Shown: positions 25,660-35,243, counted from the stretch's first letter. The stretch: 64,000 bases of DNA from IDS-8 sp040902105 (GCA_040902105.1 JBBDXW010000026.1:62001-126000); one strand, 5' to 3'. The notes: generated by a model not told the origin, from the sequence alone. Program-made: numbers and translations.

Positions 25660-27345
25660 TCAGAGGTTGCGCCGTTTCAGCTCGCTCACGGCATGATCTG
25701 CCGCGCGTGCGGTCAGCGCCATGTACGTGAGGGAAGGATTCTGGCATGCCGATGACGTCATGCACGCGCCGTCGGTGACGAAAACATTGGGGGCATCCCA
25801 GACCTGGTTCCAGCGGTTCAACACCGAGGTGCGTGCGTCATGACCCATGCGAGCCGTGCCCATCTCGTGGATGCCCCTGCCCGGAAAGCAGCCGTCATCG
25901 TACGGGTGCACGTTGTGGGCTCCGGCGGCCTCGAGCATCTCGGCCATGTCGTTCATCATGTCGATGCGCATCAGGCGCTCGTTCTCGCCCATTGCGCAAT
26001 CGATCTTGAGCACGGGCAGTCCCCACTTGTCGGTCTTCGTCTTGTCGATTGCCACCAGGTTGTCATGGCTCGGCAGCATTTCGCCGAAAGCCGTCGCCCC
26101 GATCTGCCATTCCCCGGGTTGCGCCATCGTGTCCTTGAACTTTCCGCCGACCCCCAGTTCCGCGACGGCGCGCGTCCAGTCATCACGGTTTGCCGATCCC
26201 TGATAGCCGAAGCCGCGCAGGTAGTCGCGTTTATCCCCAAAAAGGTTTCGATAGCGCGGAATGTAGAAGCCGGTAGGCCGCCGTCCAAAATAATACTGGC
26301 CGTCGAGCGACGACTCCCTGAGCGTGCCTGCGGCGCCGAGTTCGAAGTGGTGGTCCATAAGGTTGTGGCCGAGCTCGCCGCAGCTGCTGCCGAGCCCGCC
26401 AGGCCAGACGTCGGTTGCGGAGCGCATCAATATCCAGGCCGTATTGAGTGTCGATGCACACAGGAATATCAACGGTACCTTATATTCGGTGCTTTCTTCC
26501 GTGACCGCGTCGAGCACCCGCACACCGCTCGCCCGCCGGCGATCGCGGTCGTACAGAATTTCCGTGACGATGGCAAACGGCTTGAGCGTCAGTCGTCCGG
26601 TTGCCATTGCGGCCGGCAGAGTCGATGACTGCGTGCTGAAGTACGCTCCATACGGACATCCCAGCCAGCAGGCATTGCGATACTGGCACGGGGCGCGCCC
26701 GGGCAGCGCCCGCGTGAGGTTGGCCGTGCGGCCCGGGATGATTCGGCGGCGGCCGTCGAAGAATCCGCGCAGCCTGCCTGCGACGAGTTCCTCGCCGCAG
26801 TTCAAGGGCATCGCGGGCTGGAATTCGCCGTCCGGAAGCTGCGGCATCTGCTCGTGCGATCCGGAGATGCCGGCATGCCGTTCGACATGATCGTACCAGG
26901 GCGCGAGGTCCGCATAACGAATCGGCCAGTCGACGGCAATGCCGTCACGGGCATTCGCTTCGAAGTCGTAATCGCTCAGGCGGTAGCTCTGCCGCCCCCA
27001 CATCAGCGAGCGCCCTCCGACGTGGTAGCCGCGGAACCAGTCGAAGCGCTTTACTTCCGTGTACGGGGAATCCCTGTCCGATGCCCACCAGTCGAGATTT
27101 ATCTCATTCAAGGGGTAGTCGCGCTTGAGAACCGGGTAGGCTTCCTCCATTGCCCGGGTGCGGCCGCCGCGATGAGGGAAATCCCACGGCGCCTTGGCGG
27201 CACTGACGTAGTCCTTGATGTGCTCGACGTTCTTGCCACGTTCGAGAAGCAGCACTCGCAGGCCCTTCTCGCTAAGTTCTTTCGCCGCCCAACCACCCGA
27301 GATTCCGGAGCCAACGACAACCGCATCAAATTCTTCAACAGACAA
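25660..27345 (-). CDS. GMC-family FAD dehydrogenase (glycoside 3-dehydrogenase-like)
   Basis: A TTG start at 27345, preceded by GAGG eight bases upstream, gives 561 residues beginning SVEEFDAVVVGSGISGG, the FAD-binding Rossmann motif. Further family landmarks are HVGGRSLMWGRQSYR, CWLGCPYGAYFSTQSS and the C-terminal GMC_oxred_C block with HEMGTARMG and NPSLTYMALTARAA. It resembles the large subunits paired with gluconate-dehydrogenase subunit 3 that oxidise sugars or glycosides at C2 or C3. The frame stays open to 27483 and a Tat-signal reading frame lies in another phase upstream, so the native N-terminus may have been lost to a frameshift. The catalytic histidine region is intact. Confidence 0.88.
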   Translation of the reverse strand: MSVEEFDAVVVGSGISGGWAAKELSEKGLRVLLLERGKNVEHIKDYVSAAKAPWDFPHRGGRTRAMEEAYPVLKRDYPLNEINLDWWASDRDSPYTEVKRFDWFRGYHVGGRSLMWGRQSYRLSDYDFEANARDGIAVDWPIRYADLAPWYDHVERHAGISGSHEQMPQLPDGEFQPAMPLNCGEELVAGRLRGFFDGRRRIIPGRTANLTRALPGRAPCQYRNACWLGCPYGAYFSTQSSTLPAAMATGRLTLKPFAIVTEILYDRDRRRASGVRVLDAVTEESTEYKVPLIFLCASTLNTAWILMRSATDVWPGGLGSSCGELGHNLMDHHFELGAAGTLRESSLDGQYYFGRRPTGFYIPRYRNLFGDKRDYLRGFGYQGSANRDDWTRAVAELGVGGKFKDTMAQPGEWQIGATAFGEMLPSHDNLVAIDKTKTDKWGLPVLKIDCAMGENERLMRIDMMNDMAEMLEAAGAHNVHPYDDGCFPGRGIHEMGTARMGHDARTSVLNRWNQVWDAPNVFVTDGACMTSSACQNPSLTYMALTARAADHAVSELKRRNL

Positions 27346-27520
27346 GGCATCGACCTCGGGTTTTAAGGATACGAACGTAGCAGCCGGATAATACGTTGAT
27401 GCAAACCGCTTGTGTACCGGGTCGGACGGATTTACAAACTCCCGCGCAAGAACCAGCGAATAACGGGAGCGCGCCAGCGCCAATCCCGAGCTTCACTGTC
27501 GTGCGTCGGCTGATGGTCAT
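27335..27520 (-). pseudogene. Tat-signal reading frame, probable frameshifted start of the GMC gene
   Basis: ATG 27520 overlaps the TGA of the upstream dehydrogenase (ATGA), which is how co-translated genes commonly start in this window. The frame encodes a convincing twin-arginine signal (SRRTTVKLGIGAGALPLF, residues 4-21) and then becomes cysteine- and arginine-rich nonsense, stopping at 27335 inside the GMC coding frame. The GMC frame, one base out of phase, is open without stop back to 27483 and reads FVNPSDPVHKRFASTYYPAA before its Rossmann motif. The simplest reading is a one-base insertion or two-base deletion just after the signal peptide. Confidence 0.5.
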
Positions 27521-28773
27521 CGGTTCACACCGAAGCGGTCGAGGTCAAAGGGCCGAGGGTCCACCGTGGGACGTCTGCCTGCAATGAGGTCGCGTATGAG
27601 CTCGGCCGTCAATGCCGCCATGGTCACTCCTAGATGCTGATGACCGAACGCGTAGTACAGGTTGTTCAAATGCCGGCTCCTGCCGATGGCGGGCAGATAG
27701 TCGGGCAGCGTCGGTCGCGCACCCATCCATCGCGTGACGGGCTCGCCGAATGGTAATCCCAGCGAAACGACATGCGCCTGCAGTGCCCGCCATCTGGATT
27801 CGACAGGCGGGCGATCGGGGCGCGCGAACTCGACGTAGCCGGATGCCCGGAGCGCCGATGTAAAGTTTGTGACGATCATGGAGCGATCCTCGAACACAAT
27901 GGGCGGCATGCCGTCTGGCCAACCGTCCGTCGGCGCCTGGATGTGATATCCACGCTCGGCAATGACCGGCGCAGCCGAGCCCGCAGATGCCAACAGGCGT
28001 CCTGAGCCAACGCCCGCTGCAATGACGACCGCATCGGCTGTGTGTCGGGTGCCGTCATCCGTCTCGAGTACCGCCAGGCCGCGCTTGTCGTGGCAGACTT
28101 TCGTGACCAGGCCGCTTGTACGCAACGCTCCGGACGCCACGATCGATTTTTCCAGAGTGTCGAGCAGGTCACCGGGATCGGTGAACTGGCCGGTACCCTC
28201 GAAGCGTATGGCGGCATGAATTTCCGGGCCGATCAACGACGCGAGGCGCTGCAGCTCGCCGGGTGTCGCGTCGCGGAAGGATGCAGGACCGGTATCGGTG
28301 CGATTCCAGCGAGTTTTGCCGCGGCGGGCCGTTCGTGGCGATTCCCAGACAACGAAATGGCCGCATTCAAGCAGCAGTCGGGGCTGCCCGATTTCCCCCA
28401 GCAGCCTGCGCCACGCTGGCGCGGCTCCCTGCATGCAGGATGCCAACGCTGTCGTACCGGCGCGGAACTTCGCGTTCCCGCATGCGCGGGCCATGCGCAG
28501 AAAGAAAGGAAGCCAGTGATGCATGTCGCCGAGCGGCGCCCGTATGGGGCCGCTACCTGTGATGAGCTGGTGCATCGCTTTTCGCAAGGACTTGCGGGAT
28601 GCAAGCGGTTCGACCTGCTCTACGGCGAGATGACCCGCATTGCCCCAGGATGCCGGCGCGTTGGTAACCACGGGACTGATAACGGTTGTCGCGAAGCCTG
28701 CACCGAGAAGCCGGTGTGCACATGAAAGACCGATTATCCCGCCACCGACCACCAGGGCTGTTCCAGATCTCAT
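27517..28773 (-). CDS. FAD-dependent D-amino-acid dehydrogenase (DadA/hydroxyproline type)
   Basis: The 418-residue DAO-family flavoprotein opens with ALVVGGGIIGLSCAHRLLGAG (residues 6-26, cut at 20 here as ALVVGGGIIGLSCAHRLLGA), has ADAVVIAAGVGSGRLL in the middle and ends with the GHQHLGVTMAALTAELI motif typical of DadA and D-hydroxyproline dehydrogenases. It oxidises a D-amino acid to an imino acid, passing electrons to the respiratory chain. It is divergent, 70 bases apart, from genes for a DapA-family deaminase and a proline-racemase-family epimerase, which together suit cis-4-hydroxy-D-proline oxidation. The A/T-rich 70-base gap (TTAATATACAGTACAC, about 28804-28819) should hold both promoters. 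Confidence 0.88.
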   Translation of the reverse strand: MRSGTALVVGGGIIGLSCAHRLLGAGFATTVISPVVTNAPASWGNAGHLAVEQVEPLASRKSLRKAMHQLITGSGPIRAPLGDMHHWLPFFLRMARACGNAKFRAGTTALASCMQGAAPAWRRLLGEIGQPRLLLECGHFVVWESPRTARRGKTRWNRTDTGPASFRDATPGELQRLASLIGPEIHAAIRFEGTGQFTDPGDLLDTLEKSIVASGALRTSGLVTKVCHDKRGLAVLETDDGTRHTADAVVIAAGVGSGRLLASAGSAAPVIAERGYHIQAPTDGWPDGMPPIVFEDRSMIVTNFTSALRASGYVEFARPDRPPVESRWRALQAHVVSLGLPFGEPVTRWMGARPTLPDYLPAIGRSRHLNNLYYAFGHQHLGVTMAALTAELIRDLIAGRRPTVDPRPFDLDRFGVNR

Positions 28774-28843
28774 TGCTGCGTTCGATCATTGCTTCGCACG
28801 AATGTTAATATACAGTACACGAAACGCCCCCCGGAGAATGTCG

Positions 28844-29773
28844 ATGCAGAGGGTTCCGGTCCGATGGCAGGGCGTGTTGCCCGCTGCGACAACTCAATTC
28901 GCCTCCGATCTTTCGCTCGATGCCAAAGCGACGCAGCGCGTTCAGGATGCGTTGATCCGGGACGGCGTCGATGGCCTGGTTGTGCTGGGCACGATCGGCG
29001 AGAACAATTCGCTCGAACCGGACGAGAAGCTCGCCGTGTTGCGGGCGTCGGTCGAAGTGGCGGACGGGCGCGTGCCGGTCGTCTGCGGCGTATCGGAACT
29101 GACCACGTCGCGGGCCGTCGATTTCGCCGTCAAGGCGCGCGAAATCGGCGTCGACGGCCTGATGGTCCTGCCGGCGATGGTGTACGTGCCGACCGCTCTG
29201 GAACTCGAGGCGCACGTGTGCGCCGTGGCCGAGGCAAGCTCCCTGCCCATCATGCTGTACAACAACCCGCTCGCGTACCGCGTGGGATTTGCCATCGATG
29301 TCCTCGAGCGCTTGAAAAACGTGTCGAACATCGTGGCCATCAAGGAGAGCGAACCCGATACGCGTCGTATGACCGACCTCATCAACGCCTTCGGCGAACG
29401 CTTCGATATATTCGCCGGCCTGGACGACGTGGCGCTCGAGTGCCTCCTGCTGGGGGCCAAAGGCTGGGTCTCCGGCCTGACCAATGCATTTCCGCAGGAA
29501 TCGGTGGCGCTGGTCGCGGCCGCGCGCCGCGGGGATATCGAAACGGCGCGCGCGATATACCGCTGGTTCATGCCGTTGCTGCACCTCGATTCGGCACACG
29601 ACCTGGTGCAGTCGATCAAGCTCGCGGAACAGGTCATGGGACGCGGTTCGGAACGGGTGCGGATGCCGCGGCTGCCGCTGGCCGGTGAACGCCGCAAGAA
29701 CGTTATCGCACTCGTGGAAAAAGCCGCGGCCGAGCGGCCTGTCGAAGAATGCCAACGAGCGACCGCGGCCTGA
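28844..29773 (+). CDS. DapA-family lyase, probable pyrroline-hydroxycarboxylate deaminase
   Basis: ATG 28844 lies 8 bases after a GGAG Shine-Dalgarno (28833-28836); ATG 28838 is too close to it. The 309-residue TIM barrel has the Schiff-base Lys167 (IVAIKES) and Tyr139 (MLYNNP) of dihydrodipicolinate synthase/N-acetylneuraminate lyase enzymes; VLGTIGENNSL replaces the GTTGE motif of DapA. Together with the next gene (epimerase) and the divergent D-amino-acid dehydrogenase this fits LhpC-type 1-pyrroline-4-hydroxy-2-carboxylate deaminase, which yields 2-oxoglutarate semialdehyde. The following semialdehyde dehydrogenase is not in the window. The assignment to hydroxyproline rests on context. 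Confidence 0.85.
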   Translation: MQRVPVRWQGVLPAATTQFASDLSLDAKATQRVQDALIRDGVDGLVVLGTIGENNSLEPDEKLAVLRASVEVADGRVPVVCGVSELTTSRAVDFAVKAREIGVDGLMVLPAMVYVPTALELEAHVCAVAEASSLPIMLYNNPLAYRVGFAIDVLERLKNVSNIVAIKESEPDTRRMTDLINAFGERFDIFAGLDDVALECLLLGAKGWVSGLTNAFPQESVALVAAARRGDIETARAIYRWFMPLLHLDSAHDLVQSIKLAEQVMGRGSERVRMPRLPLAGERRKNVIALVEKAAAERPVEECQRATAA

Positions 29774-30777
29774 AGAGCGTGCGACACGTCTTTTTCTGTA
29801 TCGATGGCCACACAGCCGGAAATCCCGTTCGGCTCGTGGCAGCCGGCGGCCCGTTCCTCCGCCGCGGATCGATGGCGGAACGCCGGCAGGAATTTCTCGA
29901 TCGATATGACTGGATTCGAACCGGTCTTTGCTTCGAGCCGCGCGGGCATGCCGTCATGTCCGGCGGTTTTATCTTCGCACCAGGCGCCGAGGACACGGAC
30001 CTCGGCATCCTGTTCATCGAGACCAGCGGCTGTCTTCCCATGTGCGGGCACGGCACGATCGGCATCGTAACGTTCGCGCTCGACCACGGCCTCGTGCATC
30101 CACGCAAGGAAGGCGCGTTGCGCATCGAGGTCCCCGCGGGAATCCTCGACGTAAGCTACAAACGGCGGGCAAATCGCGTAACCTCGGTCCGAATCCGTAA
30201 CGTGCCGAGCTATGTGGCTCGAGAGGGCATCGTCATCGAGGTACCGTCGTTCGGCCGGTTGACCGTCGACGTTGCCTATGGCGGCAACTATTACGCGATC
30301 GTCGAACCGCAGGGTCCGTATAAGAGCCTCGACGACCTGGGAGCATCAGAACTCATCCGCCTGAGCCGCCAGGTCCGTGAACTCGTCGACAGGCAATACC
30401 GTCCGGTGCATCCGCTGCATCCGGCGATTAAGGGCGTGAGTCATGTGTTGTGGGCCGACAAGGCCACGCGTGCGGGTGCGGACGCGCGCAACGCCGTATT
30501 TTATGGCGACAGCGCCATCGACCGAAGTCCCTGCGGTACCGGCACCAGCGCCCGAATGGCTCATCTCGTCGCACAAGGCCGATTGACGGTGGGACAGCGC
30601 TTCGTGCACGAAAGTTACATTCACAGCCGCTTCGTCGGGCGCGTGGAAGAAGCCGTGAAACTGGGCAGTTACGACGCGATCGTGCCCTCGATCGAGGGAT
30701 CCGCGACGACGACCGGCCATAACACGATATGGATCGACACGGAGGACGAGTTTGCAGCAGGTTTTCTGGTTGATTGA
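29749..30777 (+). CDS. proline racemase family, probable 4-hydroxyproline 2-epimerase
   Basis: The 342-residue product has both catalytic cysteines of racemases/epimerases in this family: Cys99 in LPMCGHGTIG and Cys262 in RSPCGTGTSA. A threonine at the first site would instead indicate a hydroxyproline dehydratase. The enzyme would invert the alpha carbon of trans-4-hydroxy-L-proline (or proline) without a cofactor. Its start overlaps the end of the deaminase gene by 25 bases, so the two are co-transcribed. With the divergent dehydrogenase this completes the first three steps of hydroxyproline breakdown. Confidence 0.88.
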   Translation: MPTSDRGLKSVRHVFFCIDGHTAGNPVRLVAAGGPFLRRGSMAERRQEFLDRYDWIRTGLCFEPRGHAVMSGGFIFAPGAEDTDLGILFIETSGCLPMCGHGTIGIVTFALDHGLVHPRKEGALRIEVPAGILDVSYKRRANRVTSVRIRNVPSYVAREGIVIEVPSFGRLTVDVAYGGNYYAIVEPQGPYKSLDDLGASELIRLSRQVRELVDRQYRPVHPLHPAIKGVSHVLWADKATRAGADARNAVFYGDSAIDRSPCGTGTSARMAHLVAQGRLTVGQRFVHESYIHSRFVGRVEEAVKLGSYDAIVPSIEGSATTTGHNTIWIDTEDEFAAGFLVD

Positions 30778-30884
30778 GAAGAATCGGCTGGTGTCACATC
30801 GAACAGCCAACGGAATGGAGGCCTGCGGATGGTGCATGAGATCTGCGCACAGGCCAGCCTGGAGGAAAGAATTCGCCGCCTGTC

Positions 30885-31865
30885 CTATATGGGCACGCGT
30901 ATCGCAGCTTCGATATCGCGCTCGTAAAAGTCGGCCAGCTTCCGGTGCAACGCCTCTGACAGGCGATCCAGGCTGCTGGCGCTCGCATTCTGCACGACCT
31001 GCTCCGGTCGACTCGCGCCGGCGATCACGGTACTCACAGCCGGCTGGTCGAGAATCCAGCGCATCGCCATCTGCGCCATCGTCATACCTTCAGGCAGCCA
31101 CTGCCTGATCGTCTCGACAAAATCGAGCGCCGATTCAAACGGGATTCCCGAGAACGTTTCTCCTACGCTGAAGGCTTCGCCGCTGCGGTTGTAATAACGA
31201 TGATCGGATTCGGCAAATTTCCGCTCGCGAGTCATGCTGCCGCTCAGGACACCGCTTGCGAGCGGCAGGCGGACGATGATGCCAACCTCGTTTGCCTCTG
31301 CCAGCGGAAACAACTCACTGATCGCATTCTGGCGAAAGATATTGAATATGATCTGCAGGGACGTAAGCAGCGGGCTGCTTGCGGCGACCTTTGCTTCATC
31401 GATGGTCTCGACACTGGCGCCGAATGCCTTGATCAGGCCCAGTTCCTGGAAATCCTCCATCCATGCAAGTATGTCGCCGGCTTTCACGACCTCCGGCGGA
31501 ATGCAATGCAACTGCACGAGGTCCAGGGAATCGACGCCCAGTCGTCTGGCGGAACCTTCGATATTGGCCCTGACTTTTTTCTTCGAATAACCGTTCGGGT
31601 AAAGGCCGGGATCGCGCCCGACTTTCGTTGCTATTACCGGCTTCGCGATATTCCGGCTCACGAATTCGCCAATGCGGCGCTCGCTCTCGCCGGCACCGTA
31701 AACGTCGGCCGTGTCCCAGAAATTGATGCCGTTCTCATCCGCCGCTCTCAGGATGTCCTGCGACCGGGCATGTTCGACCGGACCAAAATCTCCACCCAGC
31801 TGCCAGCAACCCAGTCCGACTTCGGACACACGAATCCCACTTTTCCCGAGTCGCCGCATTTTCAA
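30885..31865 (-). CDS. aldo/keto reductase
   Basis: The 326-residue TIM barrel shows the full catalytic tetrad Asp51 (FWDTADVYG), Tyr56, Lys81 (IATKVG) and His120 (DLVQLHC), plus the C-terminal NADPH-binding segment (VIAGASRPEQVVQN). Family members reduce aldehydes or ketones, or oxidise sugars, with NADP(H). It resembles the sugar-associated AKR11/AKR13-like branch of aryl-alcohol-type reductases. It converges away from the hydroxyproline genes and is divergent to the GH2 glycosidase, about 225 bases apart. A role in keto-sugar reduction is inferred from this context. Confidence 0.9.
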   Translation of the reverse strand: MKMRRLGKSGIRVSEVGLGCWQLGGDFGPVEHARSQDILRAADENGINFWDTADVYGAGESERRIGEFVSRNIAKPVIATKVGRDPGLYPNGYSKKKVRANIEGSARRLGVDSLDLVQLHCIPPEVVKAGDILAWMEDFQELGLIKAFGASVETIDEAKVAASSPLLTSLQIIFNIFRQNAISELFPLAEANEVGIIVRLPLASGVLSGSMTRERKFAESDHRYYNRSGEAFSVGETFSGIPFESALDFVETIRQWLPEGMTMAQMAMRWILDQPAVSTVIAGASRPEQVVQNASASSLDRLSEALHRKLADFYERDIEAAIRVPI

Positions 31866-32091
31866 TGTACTGATCTCGCTGGTGTCCTGTCATGTCAGGC
31901 GCCTCGTGAAGGCGATCTGCGGCCAGCACCAGGACCCTGTCATTCGTGGCGCTGGCTCCCGTGCCATATTCCGTCTGCTGCCATTATCGACGCGGCCGCA
32001 CCGGAAACCGCCCAGTCTGCCCCCTGCAGTCGTCGTCTGCTACAGTTTGACAACGAAGTCACCCGATCTCAAACGTCGCCGGCATTGCAAT

Positions 32092-34020
32092 ATGCCAATG
32101 GAAACGAGCCAAATGGGTAAGTCACGCGGAGTCGGGACATCGTCGGTATCACAGCCCGCCCTGCTTCTCGTCCTGTTGCTCGGCGCGTCCATTGCGCGCG
32201 CTGAGTTTCCGGATGCATTTCTGATACAGAATCCGCAGGGCCGGGAGTCGATACAACTGGACGGGCCGTGGCGCGTCATCCCGGATCCTTACGAAAACGG
32301 TTATTTCAACCACCGCTACGAGCCTCGTGCCGATGGATACTTTCAGGCCCGGAAGCTCACCGACCCGACCGAACTGGTCGAGTACGATTTCCGTCGCTCA
32401 CAGGCACTCAACGTGCCCGGCGACTGGAATTCACAGGACGAACGATACTTTTTCTACGAAGGCACGATGTGGTACTTCAAATCGTTCGAGCTGATGCCGC
32501 AGAACGACCGCCGCTACCTGCTGCACTTTGGCGCCGTCAACTACATTGCCGACGTCTGGGTAAACGGCGAGTTCCTGGGCCGCCACGAGGGCGGCTTCAC
32601 GCCGTTTCAGTTCGAAGCGGGTCACGCCCTGACAAGCGGGGAAAACGTTGTCGTCGTGAAAGTCGACAATCGCCGCGCGCCGGACCAGGTACCTGCTGTC
32701 AATACCGACTGGTGGAATTACGGCGGCATCACGCGGTCCGTGCGACTGATCGACGTACCCGGGAACTACATCGCCGACTATCGCGTCGGCCTTTCCGGAG
32801 AAGGCGCGATCGAAGGCTGGGTCCGCATCGCAGGGGCCGCGGATAGGGGTCCGGTTACCGTGTCCATTCCGGCGCTGTCGATCGTCGATGCGTTGTCGGC
32901 CGATGCCGAAGGATTCGCCCGTTTCTCCTTCGATGTCAAACCGGAACGATGGAGCCCAGCCTCACCGTCTCTCTACGAAATTCGCATCGCCTATGCCGGC
33001 GATGCGGTTGCCGACAAAATCGGCTTTCGCACCATTGCAGTGCGCGGAGAGGATATTCTGCTCAATGACGTGCCGATATTCCTCAGGGGAATCAGTCTGC
33101 ACGAGGAGGCCATATCCAGACCCGGCAGGGCCTGGAGTTACGAGGATGCGCGCGCGTTGCTGCAGCGCGCTCTGGACCTCGATTGCAACTTCGTACGCCT
33201 GGCGCACTACCCCCATAACGAAAACATGCTTCGCGCCGCTGACGAAATGGGATTGCTGGTATGGGCCGAGATTCCGGTTTACTGGACGATCGATTTCGAG
33301 TCGCATGCAGTGCTCGAAAAGGCCCGGCAACAGCTTGATGAGATGATCGCGCGCGACGCGAACCGCGCCTCGATCGTCCTCTGGTCGATGGCCAACGAAA
33401 CGCCGGCAGGCGCGGCGCGACTTCGTTTTATCGAAGAACTCGCATCCCATGCAAGGCGCCTGGATTCAACCCGCCTGATTACTGCGGCTCTCGATACACA
33501 GACCGCCGACCGCTTTCGACGGACCATCGACGATCCGCTGGCGGGCACGATCGATGTCATCGGCATCAACAGCTACTGCGGCTGGTACAGCGATGCACCG
33601 GCAGATTGTGCGCGAATACGCTGGGTCTCCCCGTACGGCAAGCCCGTCATCATGAGTGAAATGGGCGCGGGTGCATTACAGGGCATGCACGGAAACGCAG
33701 CGCATCGCTGGACCGAAGAGTACCAGGCCGAAGTGTACGTACAAAACCTGGAAATGCTCGACAACATCACTCCGCTGCGAGGACTGTCTCCCTGGATTCT
33801 CAAGGACTTTCGCTCGCCCCGCAGGCCGTTACCCGGGATCCAGGATTTCTGGAACCGGAAGGGGCTGCTCTCGGAGACCGGCACGCCGAAAAAAGCCTGG
33901 TACATCCTGCGGGACTACTACCGTTCAGCTGCCGGGGACCGCGCGTCGACGTTTCGCGAGGTCGTACAGCGCGATCAGGCCGAATGCAACGAGCAGCAGG
34001 ACCGGGACGATTGCGACTGA
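32092..34020 (+). CDS. exported glycoside hydrolase family 2 enzyme
   Basis: From ATG 32092 the product is 642 residues with a signal peptide (core LLLVLLLGASIARA, ending about residue 33); codons upstream to 31711 overlap the AKR gene antisense and lack homology. It has the GH2 jelly-roll sugar-binding domain (NVPGDWNSQ, TMWYFKSFEL), an immunoglobulin-like middle domain and a TIM barrel with acid/base Glu436 (WSMANETPAG) and nucleophile Glu523 (VIMSEMGAGALQG). This fits beta-glucuronidase or beta-galactosidase-like activity in the periplasm. The 3' end overlaps the convergent MFS gene by 96 bases. The sugar released would feed the isomerase/oxidoreductase genes downstream. Confidence 0.9.
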   Translation: MPMETSQMGKSRGVGTSSVSQPALLLVLLLGASIARAEFPDAFLIQNPQGRESIQLDGPWRVIPDPYENGYFNHRYEPRADGYFQARKLTDPTELVEYDFRRSQALNVPGDWNSQDERYFFYEGTMWYFKSFELMPQNDRRYLLHFGAVNYIADVWVNGEFLGRHEGGFTPFQFEAGHALTSGENVVVVKVDNRRAPDQVPAVNTDWWNYGGITRSVRLIDVPGNYIADYRVGLSGEGAIEGWVRIAGAADRGPVTVSIPALSIVDALSADAEGFARFSFDVKPERWSPASPSLYEIRIAYAGDAVADKIGFRTIAVRGEDILLNDVPIFLRGISLHEEAISRPGRAWSYEDARALLQRALDLDCNFVRLAHYPHNENMLRAADEMGLLVWAEIPVYWTIDFESHAVLEKARQQLDEMIARDANRASIVLWSMANETPAGAARLRFIEELASHARRLDSTRLITAALDTQTADRFRRTIDDPLAGTIDVIGINSYCGWYSDAPADCARIRWVSPYGKPVIMSEMGAGALQGMHGNAAHRWTEEYQAEVYVQNLEMLDNITPLRGLSPWILKDFRSPRRPLPGIQDFWNRKGLLSETGTPKKAWYILRDYYRSAAGDRASTFREVVQRDQAECNEQQDRDDCD

Positions 34021-35243
34021 CTGAAAGGACTCGATCGACGCGTACCGGACAACGGCCTCCATTTCGGGACTGCCTTCGGTGATCGCTGCCAGCGCATCGG
34101 CGCCCCCGGCATGGTCGATTTTTGCCCGGTCGAATATCGCCCCCATGCGCGGCAGGACGAAATAAATCGACAGCCCGCCGGCGAATCCCATCAATCCCAT
34201 CAATGCGCCGCCGTTTGGAAAGCGATCGTTGACCTGCGCCAGCATTGTCGGCCACATGTAACAGACGCCGATACCCCAGAGCGTTGCCGCAAGCAGTGCC
34301 GTTACCGGCGACGACGCGTGACCGAGAGCATACAAGCCGATCGCCGCAAACAGGCTTCCGCCCCAGAGAATTCCGAGCGGAGAAATTCTCTCCGCCAGTG
34401 GGCCTGCAAAATGACGCATGACGAACATCAGCGCACTGACATAGATGAGAATGACGATGCCCGGCATGCCCACCACATTCGACAAGGCAAGATCGACCCA
34501 TTGTCCCGGCGCCAGTTCCGTTGCGGCTGTTGCAAACATACACAGCCAGAAAAACACAAACAGGAGTTGCCGAAAGATCTCTCGAACCATGTCCGCATAA
34601 CTGACACCGGATGCCACGCGCTCGGTCACCGGAAATTCCGTCGTCATCACCAGAACGGCCATCACGCCGGCCGGAATGATCAGTACCAGCAGGTTGATCT
34701 GCCACGCGAGATCGACAGAAGCGATGCCGATAAGGCCGCCGATGACGATACCGGCAGGCCACCATGCGTGCAGCACGTTCAGCCGGTGAGTCTTGTTTTC
34801 AGGATCGGCTCCCGCAATCATCGGGTTACTCGCCGCCTCGACCGCACCCCATCCAAGACCGGTCAGCAATAATCCGATCGTGATCAATAACTGCGTCGAC
34901 GTATCGACCGGCACGATCGATGCAAAGAGTATCAGCGCACTGCCGACGATGTATCCGCACGCCGAGAACAGCAGCATACGCCGGACTCCCAGCCAGTCCA
35001 CCATCGCACTGCCGAACAACAAGGTCAGCGCGAAGCCGATGAAGGTCATTGTCAGCGCTTCGCTGACGAGCGTTGCAGAGTTGAGTGGATCGATCTTTGA
35101 AAAAATATCCTCCTGAAGATTGGCGGCGATCTTGGTCGTACCGCAAATCCGAGGCCGATCATGAAAATGGACAGGTTGCCCACCCATACGAGTTTCCTGA
35201 GCGATCTTCCGGATACAGATCCGGTCCGGGTAACGGCACTCAT
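33925..35243 (-). pseudogene. frameshifted MFS sugar permease (FucP-like)
   Basis: ATG 35243 overlaps the stop of the upstream isomerase (ATGA) and begins a normal MFS N-terminus with helix 1 (LRKLVWVGNLSIFMIGLGFA). At about 35134-35137 that frame runs into nonsense and stops at 35052, while the next frame continues perfectly with AANLQEDIFSKIDPLNSATL and about eleven more helices to 33925. A missing single base, after the GTACGA codons, explains the break. An alternative start at 35310 in the second frame gives a protein without helix 1. The permease family (fucose/glucose:H+ symporter type) would import a sugar. Either the gene is inactive, a -1 frameshift is used, or this is a sequencing error. 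Confidence 0.78.

Noticed and set aside
28942..30099. A 385-codon minus-strand frame opposite the deaminase and epimerase genes
   Set aside because: The sense-strand genes have complete active-site motifs. The antisense frame is Ser/Arg-rich with no similarity, as expected for high-G/C antisense frames.
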